53,997 nucleotides of DNA, from IMG/VR virus record IMGVR_UViG_3300035670_000274, positions 1 to 53,997 of that record, one strand, 5' to 3'. The position numbers were made by a program, and so were the translations under genes. The notes under the pieces were generated by a model. It was not told where the DNA came from and made no database searches. It worked only from the letters and a program-made list of their open reading frames with translations. Source of the stretch: a virus. Numbering within the stretch: the stretch's first letter is position 1; every line of letters starts with the position of its first letter. Of this stretch, positions 22,698 through 30,309 are shown piece after piece.

Positions 22698-22780
22698 AGG
22701 CGATGAAAACGTGACGCGTCCGGCGTCACTGCGGGCCACGGTTTGCGGGAAACTGCGGCGGAAATGGGTGAGCTAGGGCG

Positions 22781-23095
22781 TCACGCGACTACCTGCAAAG
22801 CCTCGGCGCGGGCGTGGAGAGTGGCGAGGTCAAGGCTGGTCTGCCCGTTGTCGTCCTGTTCTGCGGCGGCCAAATCGTCGTCATTCCACTCGGAAACGGT
22901 GGCGAGAGTGTCGCCGCGCAGGATGTTGCGGCCCCATACCTCAACCTCCGCTTCCGTTTCCCCAGTAAGGAGTCCGCGATGACCGGCGTGATTTGCGACG
23001 TTGGAAAGGAGGTGGATCAATTCCTCTTCCGTCACCCCATTCGGGATATACGTCACGGTGAGGGCGAGGGTCAGGGTGATGGGTTCGTTTTTCAT
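22781..23095 (-). CDS. Conserved phage hypothetical protein
   Basis: 104 aa: LTVTYIPNGVTEEELIHLLS then ANHAGHRGLLTGETEAEVEVW, a pattern shared with many phage hypotheticals (..GLLTGxTEAEVE..). Alpha/beta, acidic. Promoter TTGACA, 17 bp, TACCTT, 10 nt, ATG, without dyad. Confidence 0.8.
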   Translation of the reverse strand: MKNEPITLTLALTVTYIPNGVTEEELIHLLSNVANHAGHRGLLTGETEAEVEVWGRNILRGDTLATVSEWNDDDLAAAEQDDNGQTSLDLATLHARAEALQVVA

Positions 23096-23142
23096 TGCGG
23101 GAGGGAAGGTAGCAGGTCGTTTCTATGGTGTCAAGAGCGTTT

Positions 23143-23343
23143 TCAGTATTTCGCCCGTATCTGAGACACACGGGTATCCGTGCCTCTCAAACGCGCGGTT
23201 GGCCTTGAATCGTCAATCGTGCCGTCGTTATTGAATGAGGCGCGAATTTCCTCGGGATTCCCGCTAGCCGCAAACCGTTGGCCGTTCTTCAGGATAACCG
23301 TCCATAGGGGACGACCGAATTTATCGGCTTTCTGTGTTTTCAT
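23143..23343 (-). CDS. Small hypothetical protein
   Basis: 66 aa from MKTQKADKFGRPLWTVILKN. Beta-rich N-terminus and basic C-terminus (PTARLRGTDTRVSQIRAKY). Promoter TTGACA, 18 bp, TACCTT, 8 nt fixes the start; no dyad. Family unknown. Confidence 0.72.
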   Translation of the reverse strand: MKTQKADKFGRPLWTVILKNGQRFAASGNPEEIRASFNNDGTIDDSRPTARLRGTDTRVSQIRAKY

Positions 23344-23384
23344 GTGAGGGTAAGGTAGCGGGAGCCCCGCTTCTGTGTCAAGCC

Positions 23385-23672
23385 TCAAACCGTCCAGTTC
23401 ATGCACCCAAGCAGGTAAATCTTGGCCTCGTTCCCATCCGTGTTCATCAAATGGATCGCGCCGTCAATCAGTTTGGGCTCCATATTGTCGGCAACTGTGA
23501 AACGCTCTTCCCCGTAAGCGGTCTCAAACGAAAGGAGAGCGTCATCGTATTCCTCCCCTTCGGCGTAAATCTGAGGGAAAACAAGCGATGTTTCGTCCAC
23601 GAAAAGGGCCGTTGCGCGTTCAATCTGTTTGATAACGGACTCAAACGGGATGGTGGTAACGGAAGCATTCAT
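23385..23672 (-). CDS. Hypothetical protein
   Basis: 95 aa, MNASVTTIPFESVIKQIERA. Acidic, with GEEYDDALLSFETAYGEERF and a hydrophobic C-terminus (AKIYLLGCMNWTV). TTGACA, 16 bp, TACCTT is found, but 31 nt separate the -10 from the ATG, so this mRNA has a short leader without SD. Confidence 0.7.
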   Translation of the reverse strand: MNASVTTIPFESVIKQIERATALFVDETSLVFPQIYAEGEEYDDALLSFETAYGEERFTVADNMEPKLIDGAIHLMNTDGNEAKIYLLGCMNWTV

Positions 23673-23750
23673 GTGTTTTGGGTGTTATCGGTTTACGTTG
23701 GCTAAGGTAGCAGACGCCCCATCTATGTCAAGCCCGGAATCCGGCGCTCT

Positions 23751-24020
23751 TCAAGTGGCATCCGCGACAAACACCGTCAAATGCACATTGCGCCCGGTCG
23801 TTTCGTTGCGTCCAGTGCGGTAGCCCACGAAAGCGGAGAACTCCCCGGCGGTGCCGTCTTGGGTCCAAGACCCCAACGTGCAAGTGCGGCAGTAACCTCG
23901 GCGACCAAAGAGTTTGCGCGCTTCACGGGTGGCGAAGGTCTCGGCGGCTTCCTGCATGGAGTGGGCGCGGACAGAGCGGAAACCGGAACAGAGGTAGCGG
24001 GTGAGAGGATTAGTGTTCAT
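23751..24020 (-). CDS. Hypothetical protein
   Basis: 89 aa from MNTNPLTRYLCSGFRSVRAH. EAAETFATREARKLFGRRGYC is a basic helix followed by CRTCTLGSWTQDG, which includes a CxxC. Promoter TTGTAT, 18 bp, CATACT, 9 nt with abutting dyad at 24061-24074. Confidence 0.74.
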   Translation of the reverse strand: MNTNPLTRYLCSGFRSVRAHSMQEAAETFATREARKLFGRRGYCRTCTLGSWTQDGTAGEFSAFVGYRTGRNETTGRNVHLTVFVADAT

Positions 24021-24072
24021 TGCGTCGCCAGTATGACAGAGGATAGTGGGGAAATACAATAGGGTCTATCCC

Positions 24073-24345
24073 CTATTCGGCGACCCGCGCCGCCTTCATG
24101 GCCTCTTGCCACTCGTTTTCGCTCCCATAATAGCCATCAAGCCGAGCATCCGCGCGAACGCCGCGCACGGTGCCCATACGCATGGGGTTCTCCATACGGA
24201 CATGCCACCAGCACTTTATGCGCGCCAGAAGCCACCAGCGGTAGACGCCAAGCAGGCGGACGCCGCCGTCCCAATAGACGCCGATATGGGTATGGACTGC
24301 CCAGCGCCGGGAGGGGGAGTAGGTGAGAGGAGGCATGTTCTTCAT
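24073..24345 (-). CDS. Hypothetical Trp-rich protein
   Basis: 90 aa, MKNMPPLTYSPSRRWAVHTH. Trp-rich (YRWWLLARIKCWWHVRM) with beta strands; C-terminal helix EWQEAMKAARVAE. Promoter TTGACG, 17 bp, TACGTT, 9 nt, dyad at 24386-24399. Family unknown. Confidence 0.72.
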   Translation of the reverse strand: MKNMPPLTYSPSRRWAVHTHIGVYWDGGVRLLGVYRWWLLARIKCWWHVRMENPMRMGTVRGVRADARLDGYYGSENEWQEAMKAARVAE

Positions 24346-24397
24346 GGCACCGGCAACGTAGCACGGTTTCGGGTTGCCGTCAAGTAGGGTCTATCCC

Positions 24398-24622
24398 CTA
24401 TTTGCGCTTTTCCAGTGCCGCCCTCAGCCTCGCGTTCTCCGCTGCGAGTCCCGCGATGTATTCGGCCACCTCTGTTTCCAGCATAACGGATTGTGGATAG
24501 GGGGCGTAACCGTCTCTGCCGCCAAACCGGGTGGTTGTCCAGCACAAAAGGGTTCTGCCCCCTACGGTAGACGTTTCAAGGCGGAACGTTATGGGGTGGG
24601 GATGAACGAGCAGGGCACGCAT
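24398..24622 (-). CDS. Hypothetical protein downstream of a tRNA-like gene
   Basis: 74 aa, MRALLVHPHPITFRLETSTV. The helix LETEVAEYIAGLAAENARLR is similar to part of the protein at 14626-15009. It starts 19 nt after the 3' end of the tRNA-like gene, with CCATTTTAC in between and no promoter or SD, so it is probably translated from a message freed by tRNA processing. Confidence 0.68.
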   Translation of the reverse strand: MRALLVHPHPITFRLETSTVGGRTLLCWTTTRFGGRDGYAPYPQSVMLETEVAEYIAGLAAENARLRAALEKRK

Positions 24623-24641
24623 GAGTAAAATTGTAAAATGG

Positions 24642-24741
24642 TAGTCCCAACAGGATTTGAACCTGTAACGCCCTCAAATCTAGAGGCGACCTTTCGGCTG
24701 GAGGGTATAAGCCTCGTGTTTTACCGTTAAACTATGGGACC
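24642..24741 (-). tRNA. tRNA-like gene, anticodon loop reads UAU, atypical long variable region
   Basis: Acceptor arms GGTCCCA/TGGGACT, T-arm ACAGG-TTCAAAT-CCTGT and D-arm GTTT..AAAC are good. GAGG-CTTATAC-CCTC would present anticodon UAU (Ile, AUA codons). Between it and the T-arm lie 33 nt holding a GCC-GAAA-GGT hairpin and a bulged CGCCTC/GAGGGCG hairpin, far longer than in Ile tRNAs; total 100 nt. Identity is therefore uncertain. No CCA is encoded. Confidence 0.65.
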
Positions 24742-24815
24742 AAAAGTGAAAGGGAAGACGGCGCGGCCAGTGTGTCAACTCCCCCGGCGCGCGCAATCTG
24801 CCCCGCTACCCCATC

Positions 24816-25238
24816 TCAGAACGTATAATCCCGGATCGCCTCAATCTGCGCGAACAGGACGGCGATAGCCTCCTCGTCCTCCGCCCCGGCCCGCATCTTC
24901 ATAAGTTCCTCGTCCATCTCGCTGACCAATTCGTCCCGTGCTTCCTCGGCGGCGGTGCAGCTGTAGTAGTTCCCGTCAATCCCAATCAGCGTATCTCCCA
25001 GACTATCCATATAATCATTCATCCCGCATCGGAATGCGGTTGGATCACACTCGGCTAGAACGCGACTCGGGGACATATTGGCGAACAGACCGCCCGCGGC
25101 AAATGGATAGGTTTCGTCCAGCATTTCGGAGTAAAGCTGCTCGGCGTCAACTGACGGGACGTTGTCCTCAATGTGGTTCAACAAACGGTCAATCGCGGCG
25201 GCGCGTTGGTCGGGAGTGAGGGAGGTATCGGGATTCAT
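24816..25238 (-). CDS. Hypothetical acidic protein, paralogue of 17459-17932
   Basis: 140 aa, MNPDTSLTPDQRAAAIDRLL. Core MSPSRVLAECDPTAFRCGMN and a later YYSCTAAEEARDELVSEMDE align with the 157-aa protein at 17459. The strong promoter TTGACA, 18 bp, TATAGT lies about 50 nt before the ATG and overlaps the end of the previous gene, so this message has a leader. Confidence 0.76.
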   Translation of the reverse strand: MNPDTSLTPDQRAAAIDRLLNHIEDNVPSVDAEQLYSEMLDETYPFAAGGLFANMSPSRVLAECDPTAFRCGMNDYMDSLGDTLIGIDGNYYSCTAAEEARDELVSEMDEELMKMRAGAEDEEAIAVLFAQIEAIRDYTF

Positions 25239-25300
25239 GGGAATGGGTATCGTGCGTTTGGGTTGCGTCCTATCTCTAGGTTACGCCCATACTATACTGC

Positions 25301-25615
25301 CTAGCGCCGCCGCTTGTCAAGGATAGATTCCCAAAACATGCGGTCCGCGATGGCGTCAACCCCATCAAAGAGCCGCGCCAGTTCGCCGTCCTTGGGGCCG
25401 TTCTCCCTGTTACCTGTCACTTCTGCGGCTACCCCATCCAGCGCCGCCAACACTGCCTCGCGACACTTGTCGGTTAGCGCCTCGCGCTGTTCGTCAAACG
25501 TGGGCTGCCCGTCCTTGGCGTCAAACCCGAGGGAGCGCAGAAAAGCGGCGTCCCGGTCCATTGCTTCCCCGACCGTGAGGCCGTCGGCGCGGCGGGTGTT
25601 TCGTGTGATGTTCAT
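25301..25615 (-). CDS. Hypothetical helical protein
   Basis: 104 aa, MNITRNTRRADGLTVGEAMD. Helical, charged (EQREALTDKCREAVLAALDG; LFDGVDAIADRMFWESILDK). Ends in KRRR. Promoter TTGACA, 17 bp, GATACT with about 32 nt to ATG. Family unknown. Confidence 0.72.
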   Translation of the reverse strand: MNITRNTRRADGLTVGEAMDRDAAFLRSLGFDAKDGQPTFDEQREALTDKCREAVLAALDGVAAEVTGNRENGPKDGELARLFDGVDAIADRMFWESILDKRRR

Positions 25616-25665
25616 GGCTTTGAATAGGTGTCAGCTTATCGGCGCAGAGTATCGGTTACAGTCGG

Positions 25666-25845
25666 TCACTTGTCAAGCTCCGATTCCCAGTCTTCCGCGA
25701 TCCGCGCGCAAAGACGGATAAGCCGACGGGCACATTTCTGTTCTTCATCCGAGAGGTGACCTAGATTGTTGACGCCGGACAGGTCGTCTTCGCACTCCCG
25801 GAGAGCGGCCAACGTGTTTTCAAACCGGCAGTAGGACATATTCAT
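25666..25845 (-). CDS. Conserved MSYCRFENT-type small protein
   Basis: 59 aa from MNMSYCRFENTLAALRECED; ATGs at 25851 and 25839 are alternatives. MSYCRFENT...L..C...L and a C-terminal LIRLCARIAEDWE are diagnostic of a small family I know as common in phages and bacteria, function unknown. The previous gene ends 27 nt earlier. Confidence 0.82.
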   Translation of the reverse strand: MNMSYCRFENTLAALRECEDDLSGVNNLGHLSDEEQKCARRLIRLCARIAEDWESELDK

Positions 25846-25872
25846 AGGCATGACGGTAAATGGGTAGGTCTG

Positions 25873-26214
25873 TCAGAACTGACTCGCCGCCTCCTTCTCG
25901 TCCTCCGCGCTCCAGTAAACCCCGTCCGCAGCGACAAGGACGGGCGCATTGAACTCGATCATGCCCGGCTGGGCCTTGAAGAAGGCGAGGATTTGGGCGA
26001 GCTGCCAGTCAAGGTTCTGTGCCCGGGAGGATACGGCCCGAAATCCGATAGTAAAGGCTGTTTCAAGGCAAAAATCAAGAATGTCAAAGTCGCCACCCAT
26101 CTTGCCGGCGTTTGCGTCCATAACGAAGACGCGGAAGGCGTGCATTGCTTGGATGGAATGGTCTTTGGTGTCGAAACGGACGGCGGCGCCGTCAGTGGTA
26201 GCGTAATTGGACAT
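25873..26214 (-). CDS. Hypothetical protein
   Basis: 113 aa, MSNYATTDGAAVRFDTKDHS. Helical with AMHAFRVFVMDANAGKMGGD and LDWQLAQILAFFKAQPG, then beta VLVAADGVYWSAEDE. TTGACG, 17 bp, TACTGT and dyad (26280-26293) are present but 34 nt separate the -10 from the ATG. Confidence 0.72.
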   Translation of the reverse strand: MSNYATTDGAAVRFDTKDHSIQAMHAFRVFVMDANAGKMGGDFDILDFCLETAFTIGFRAVSSRAQNLDWQLAQILAFFKAQPGMIEFNAPVLVAADGVYWSAEDEKEAASQF

Positions 26215-26298
26215 GGTAGGTTAGAATGGGTTGTTTCAGATCGCCGTTACAGTAGCATATCCCCGAGTATCCGTCAAGTAGGGTAAAAACCCTATCCG

Positions 26299-26637
26299 TC
26301 AGTCCCGCACTTTCTGCATCCGCGCCGCGAACGGGTCATACTCCTGTTGCGTTCCGAATTCATAGGTGCCGGGCGGAATCGTGATGGCGTCATGTCGATT
26401 TTCATGGACACAGCGGATTTTGGTCTCCACAGAATTCTCCATGAAGAGCGTGCCAGCTTCGGTTTCGTAGAAATCGACGCCCTCCAGCGCGTCTACAACG
26501 TGATGGTTTCCAGTGGTTTCGCTGTTGGCCACGACGACAAAAGAGTCGCGTTTGATTCGTTTCTTTTTCGCGGCAGTCGGGATGATTGAGGGGAAAACAG
26601 TAGCTTCCCCGTGCAGGATGATTTCATTTGATTTCAT
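26299..26637 (-). CDS. Conserved phage hypothetical protein
   Basis: 112 aa. The C-terminal CVHENRHDAITIPPGTYEFG plus EYDPFAARMQKVRD matches a common phage hypothetical pattern (..I.IPAGTYEV...REYD.F....R.V.D). Start region has three 10-bp copies of ATGAAATCAA: 26637 reads into the gene, while 26647 gives only a 7-codon ORF. Promoter TTGACT, 17 bp, TACCAT. Confidence 0.78.
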   Translation of the reverse strand: MKSNEIILHGEATVFPSIIPTAAKKKRIKRDSFVVVANSETTGNHHVVDALEGVDFYETEAGTLFMENSVETKIRCVHENRHDAITIPPGTYEFGTQQEYDPFAARMQKVRD

Positions 26638-26697
26638 TTGATTTCATGGTGAATTGCCTTATGGTATGCTGATTGGGTTCAAAAGTCAATGTTATTT

Positions 26698-27984
26698 TTA
26701 AGCAACCGCAACGATTTTCATATCCCGACCGCCAAACCGCTCTTTTAGGGCGTCTTTCAGTGTGCGACAAGCCGGTGATACCGCCTCCATATGCCATATG
26801 TCAGTTGTCTGGTTCCTCATTTTTAGATACGGTTGGTATTCAAGTCCCGGAAACGCGGTTTTCATGTCAATAAGTTGATACTGGCTTTTCCACCACCAAG
26901 AATAGGCGTTTTGATCCGGGTAGTTCTCAAAAGTGTCCACGATTTGCCCCATATCAATCATGCGCTCGACTCCGAATTTGCGCACAAACTCGGCTTTTAC
27001 ATCAGCGTTTTTCTCCTGAGTAAAAAAATCAATGGACAAATCTTCCGCCGGAGTCGTAACCAATTCTTTTGGAACGGTAACACCGTTAAGCGAGTAAATT
27101 TCCCAGCCATCGCGGCAGACCATTGCGGGACCGGTCTCACAATGAAGTTGACCACGCCCGTTGACGGATTGAATCAATGGGCGCTCGCACATAAAACAGA
27201 TGTTTTCAAAAGGTTGCCACCATCCGGTAGATTCAGAAAGAGATAGCCAGAGGTGAAGTTTTTCTTTGTCACCCACGGAATACATGGGTTTTATGACTTC
27301 GTTTACGAAATTGTAGTATGCAGACCAAGAGGCTTCGTGTGAGCCCCAAAAATACCATGAAACATTAGTCCCCAGCTTATTCCGCAGATTAGTCTCCAGC
27401 TTATTCCCCAGATTAGCCTCCAGATTAGTCTCCAGATTAGTCTCCAGCTTATTCCGCAGATTAGCCTCCAGATTAGTCTCCAGATTAATCCACAGATTAG
27501 TCCGCAGATTAGTCCGCAGATTAGTCTCCAGCTTATTCCGCAGATTAGCCTCCAGATTAGTCTCCAGATTAGTCTCCAGCTTATTCCGCAGATTAGCCTC
27601 CAGATTAGTCTCCAGATTAATCCACAGATTAGTCCGCAGATTAGTCCGCAGATTAGTCTCCAGCTTATTCCGCAGATTAGCCTCCAGATTAGTCTCCAGA
27701 TTAGTCCGCAGATTAGTCCACAGATTAGTCTCCTTCAAAATATCGGTTTTCACTCCATTCTTTGGATCATTCAAAATCGCTCTTACCATTGAGCCTACTG
27801 CGGGACCGTCGCACCACCAAAAACGCGGCGCAGGCTTACCAATCAGTTCATACATACGAGTCACCGCTTTTTCTGCCCTTGCGCGATCCGACGGCTCGGT
27901 GGAACGACCGATTTTGAGCCATTTTCCACGGTATTCAATCAAGGCCTGCTCCTGATCGGGGGTGAGTGAGTTGATTTTTTTCAT
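26698..27984 (-). CDS. DUF6745-like protein with an inserted NLxx tetrapeptide repeat
   Basis: 428 aa. N-terminus LTPDQEQALIEYRGKWLKIG, STEPSDRARAEKAV and CDGPAVGSMVRAI, and C-terminus GQLHCETGPAMVCRDGWEIY, LNGVTVPKELVTTPAEDL and later FGVERMIDM fit DUF6745. Inserted at about residues 84-207 are 31 tetrads of type ETNL/RTNL/EANL/RNKL, including two identical 44-residue blocks apart from one change. DUF6745 function is unknown; some relatives have pentapeptide-like repeats. Promoter TAGACA, 17 bp, TAAGAT, 11 nt, dyad abutting. Confidence 0.82.
   Translation of the reverse strand: MKKINSLTPDQEQALIEYRGKWLKIGRSTEPSDRARAEKAVTRMYELIGKPAPRFWWCDGPAVGSMVRAILNDPKNGVKTDILKETNLWTNLRTNLETNLEANLRNKLETNLRTNLRTNLWINLETNLEANLRNKLETNLETNLEANLRNKLETNLRTNLRTNLWINLETNLEANLRNKLETNLETNLEANLGNKLETNLRNKLGTNVSWYFWGSHEASWSAYYNFVNEVIKPMYSVGDKEKLHLWLSLSESTGWWQPFENICFMCERPLIQSVNGRGQLHCETGPAMVCRDGWEIYSLNGVTVPKELVTTPAEDLSIDFFTQEKNADVKAEFVRKFGVERMIDMGQIVDTFENYPDQNAYSWWWKSQYQLIDMKTAFPGLEYQPYLKMRNQTTDIWHMEAVSPACRTLKDALKERFGGRDMKIVAVA
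27362..27733. repeat. 12-bp tandem repeat inside a coding sequence
   Basis: About 31 in-frame copies of a 12-bp unit (typically CAGATTAGTCTC on the plus strand), with a higher-order 132-bp block repeated twice. Frame is kept throughout. Copy number is probably variable. Confidence 0.9.
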
Positions 27985-28043
27985 ACTATTTTAAAATCTT
28001 AGCGCAGTTTTTGCGGTTTGTCTAGTAGGGTAAACACCCTACT

Positions 28044-28262
28044 CTAGCCTCCAACCAGTTCCCACCCCGTCCCGCGCAGGGAATCGGCGTTATGCCGGGT
28101 TAGGCAATCCGGGCAGATGCCGCCCCGGACGTTGCGACCCTCGGATTCCAACACATTCATGGTGGCCCTCCCCTTGTCTGTTCCCTCACACCACAGACAC
28201 ACTTGCGCGGCGTCATAAGGCGTGCGGCCGGGGGAATAGAGACATTTCGGGCGGCGGGACAT
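28044..28262 (-). CDS. Small zinc-ribbon-like protein
   Basis: 72 aa, MSRRPKCLYSPGRTPYDAAQ, with VCLWCEGT and GGICPDCLTRH forming two CxxC knuckles, a probable zinc ribbon. First of several genes in a row (28262 to 28277 gap 14 nt upstream). Role unknown. Confidence 0.74.
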   Translation of the reverse strand: MSRRPKCLYSPGRTPYDAAQVCLWCEGTDKGRATMNVLESEGRNVRGGICPDCLTRHNADSLRGTGWELVGG

Positions 28263-28276
28263 GGGAAAATGGGGAG

Positions 28277-28513
28277 TTAACCGGCCAAAATCTCCTCAAT
28301 CGTGCGGCCTCCGGGGTTATCGCCATAAGGGATGCAGTCAGCGTCCCACAGGTCCTTCAGATCGGCCGCAGACTCGATTTGCTCCGATACCACTGCGACA
28401 GGGTCGCTATCGTCTTCATGGCGCGCGATATAGGGCGCTTGCCGCTCGGCGTCACGCTTGTTTTCCGCAAGGATGACGACGTTGTAAGTGACTTCGACGT
28501 TGTAGAGTTGCAT
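28277..28513 (-). CDS. Conserved phage hypothetical protein
   Basis: 78 aa from MQLYNVEVTYNVVILAENKR. The pattern xYxVxVTYxVxxxAxxxxDAExxAP, then acidic C-terminus, is shared by many short phage proteins. A longer frame reaches 28573 inside the previous gene. Starts 5 nt after that gene's stop. Confidence 0.74.
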   Translation of the reverse strand: MQLYNVEVTYNVVILAENKRDAERQAPYIARHEDDSDPVAVVSEQIESAADLKDLWDADCIPYGDNPGGRTIEEILAG

Positions 28514-28518
28514 GGGTG

Positions 28519-28887
28519 TTAATTTTGGGGGGTTTCGCCTTTCGCGGCTTCCGTCAGATTCTTCAATCTCCATTCCAGAATGGCTGCATCCTCAAGCGCG
28601 TGCCTGACAGTGATTTCTGCAAAGCGGTTATCGCTATAGATAGCGTCCGTCAAAGCGGCGCGCAAGTCGGCGACTGCCAACTCGATGGATTGATGGGCTT
28701 TAATCAGGTTTTCGGGATTCATATGTTTTGTGATTTTATCAGCGCGGGCCTCCGACTCCAGATCGCCCCGCTGCTTGGCACCATAACCGTTCATGCGCCC
28801 GTCGGATTCCTCAACGGCTTTGAGCGCCGCAGAGACGACGGGCAGGCTACGGGAATCCAAGGGCGGGAAATGGGTATGCTGCTTCAT
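28519..28887 (-). CDS. Hypothetical helical protein
   Basis: 122 aa, MKQHTHFPPLDSRSLPVVSA. All helical after residue 20 (ENLIKAHQSIELAVADLRAA; ALEDAAILEWRLKNLTEA). Promoter TTGACT, 18 bp, TACCTT, 9 nt, no dyad. Function unknown. Confidence 0.74.
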   Translation of the reverse strand: MKQHTHFPPLDSRSLPVVSAALKAVEESDGRMNGYGAKQRGDLESEARADKITKHMNPENLIKAHQSIELAVADLRAALTDAIYSDNRFAEITVRHALEDAAILEWRLKNLTEAAKGETPQN

Positions 28888-28917
28888 GGTGATGGGAAGG
28901 TAACAGCAGCTACTCCC

Positions 28918-29454
28918 TCAAGTCAAGCGTTTATTCGCGCGGGAAAGGACAGACTCCACGAAGTCAATCGCCTCGTCGGACGTTTCCCGTTTGCGGCGCA
29001 AGGCAGTCAAACGGTTCTCGTATAGCATCTTCTGCGTTTGGCGCGCCCAGATGTTGAGCGCCTTTTCGGAATACTCCCAGACCATAACCTCCCAGCCGTG
29101 CTTATCGGTTTCAATGCGATAGGTGTCCGCTACACCGTAGGGAATAAGCACGGAATGGGAGCGGGACCAAGTCTCGTGCTCCATATGGGCTTCATCGGTA
29201 TAGTAGCCCCCCACACTAAACTCAACGCAAAAGCCATTACTTCCGTTATAGCCGTCCTTCAGTGCGTAAGACATGGCACAGACACTATACGTTACCTCAT
29301 GCATGCGGGGCACATACAGAGTGCCATCCTTGATGCGAACCTCCAAAGCACGGGCCAGATTGGAGCGCGAAAAGAGCGCGTTCAACCGCGACTGTTCGGC
29401 GAGAAAAGTGGCGATGGAGAAGGTAGGGCTAGAGGTGGAAGAGCGCGGTTTCAT
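28918..29454 (-). CDS. Hypothetical protein
   Basis: 178 aa from MKPRSSTSSPTFSIATFLAE; the frame continues to 29577 but overlaps the previous gene. Beta-rich centre (VPRMHEVTYSVCAMSYALKD; VLIPYGVADTYRIETDKHGW) with a helical C-terminus rich in Arg. Family unknown. Confidence 0.7.
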   Translation of the reverse strand: MKPRSSTSSPTFSIATFLAEQSRLNALFSRSNLARALEVRIKDGTLYVPRMHEVTYSVCAMSYALKDGYNGSNGFCVEFSVGGYYTDEAHMEHETWSRSHSVLIPYGVADTYRIETDKHGWEVMVWEYSEKALNIWARQTQKMLYENRLTALRRKRETSDEAIDFVESVLSRANKRLT

Positions 29455-29470
29455 GATGGGGCACTTCCTC

Positions 29471-29680
29471 TCAACCGTTAAAGGGTTGCAGGTTGCCGTG
29501 ATGAACGCCATGCTTGCCGTCCGCGAACTTGACCAGCGGGATAGTGCGCTCAAACAGATCGTCATTGGACATCCCACCGGTATAGGCGAGGCGGACGTTA
29601 TAGGTCACGCCAATGACGTGTCCGACTCTTTTGTCTTCGGTAATGACCATGCGGCCATAGGTGCATTCGTGCAGTTTCAT
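29471..29680 (-). CDS. Conserved small phage protein
   Basis: 69 aa: GRMVITEDKRVGHVIGVTYNV then RTIPLVKFADGKHGVHHGNL, beta-rich, matching a phage hypothetical type with IPLVxxADGxxxxIHxxNL. Probably an SH3-like barrel. Promoter TTGACT, 18 bp, TACCTT, 10 nt. Confidence 0.74.
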   Translation of the reverse strand: MKLHECTYGRMVITEDKRVGHVIGVTYNVRLAYTGGMSNDDLFERTIPLVKFADGKHGVHHGNLQPFNG

Positions 29681-29726
29681 GATGGAACAGAAGGTAACAC
29701 AGTGTCTGTGGTCAAGTCAAGGCTCT

Positions 29727-29921
29727 TTATTCACAATCTGAAAAGGCGTGGGCATGTTTGGCGGCAAGGTCCGGTCGCTCCCGTTGCATCCGCCTAAAGC
29801 GCCGAATCGTTGGTATACAGCGCCCCTGCTTGGACTGTTGGTGCCAAAAGCGGTCTATTGGGGTTGAAAACCGAGCCCAGCAGACAGGGCAGGTTATCAG
29901 CTCTTTGTCATACCAAGGCAT
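29727..29921 (-). CDS. Small zinc-finger-like protein
   Basis: 64 aa from MPWYDKELITCPVCWARFST; CPVC...H....C suggests a C2HC finger. The C-terminus is Arg-rich (IRRFRRMQRERPDLAAK), compatible with nucleic-acid binding. Starts 8 nt after the previous stop; a TTG at 29933 is not needed. Confidence 0.68.
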   Translation of the reverse strand: MPWYDKELITCPVCWARFSTPIDRFWHQQSKQGRCIPTIRRFRRMQRERPDLAAKHAHAFSDCE

Positions 29922-29929
29922 TGCTTGGG

Positions 29930-30307
29930 TCAATGGGTTTCTGCTCCCCCTACCTCTTTCACCGCTTCGGCCAACGTCACTTTCCGGCCGTCCGGGGATT
30001 CCAGCATCGGCGGGGTCCTATGCCCGTATGCACCCCGGAAATCAAATTCGGCATCCCAGCCGGCCACAAACAGGGCGCGCCATTGAGTCGCGCGCGTCGG
30101 GGAGAGCACATACCCGGATTGCCGTGACCAGCGTGCATTGAGGGCGTCAAGCAAACGGTGGGCGACACCTTTGAAGCCGTCGGAGTTTTCTCGGGTCAGA
30201 TCAATGGACATCTTCCCCTTGGCGCGTGCCGGGGAGCACTGAAACGTAACCCCGCGCGCAGTGCCGGAGTAGGAGAGGTGGGCTAATGGGTGGGTGTAGG
30301 AGGTCAT
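29930..30307 (-). CDS. Hypothetical protein
   Basis: 125 aa from MTSYTHPLAHLSYSGTARGV. VAHRLLDALNARWSRQSGYV and WRALFVAGWDAEFDFRGAYG give an alpha/beta pattern. Starts 2 nt after the stop of the 66-aa gene; operon with it. Family unknown. Confidence 0.7.
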   Translation of the reverse strand: MTSYTHPLAHLSYSGTARGVTFQCSPARAKGKMSIDLTRENSDGFKGVAHRLLDALNARWSRQSGYVLSPTRATQWRALFVAGWDAEFDFRGAYGHRTPPMLESPDGRKVTLAEAVKEVGGAETH

Positions 30308-30309
30308 GT

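Noticed and set aside
24642-24741. Amber-suppressor tRNA reading (CUA) from the TCTAGAT segment
   Set aside because: That segment is in the variable region; the anticodon position between D-arm and variable region reads UAU.
27362-27733. CRISPR-like array
   Set aside because: The 12-bp units have no spacers, are in frame, and code a tetrapeptide repeat inside one ORF.
29727-30141. Plus-strand ORFs in this segment
   Set aside because: They oppose genes with Cys-knuckle and promoter support and show Arg/Pro shadow composition.
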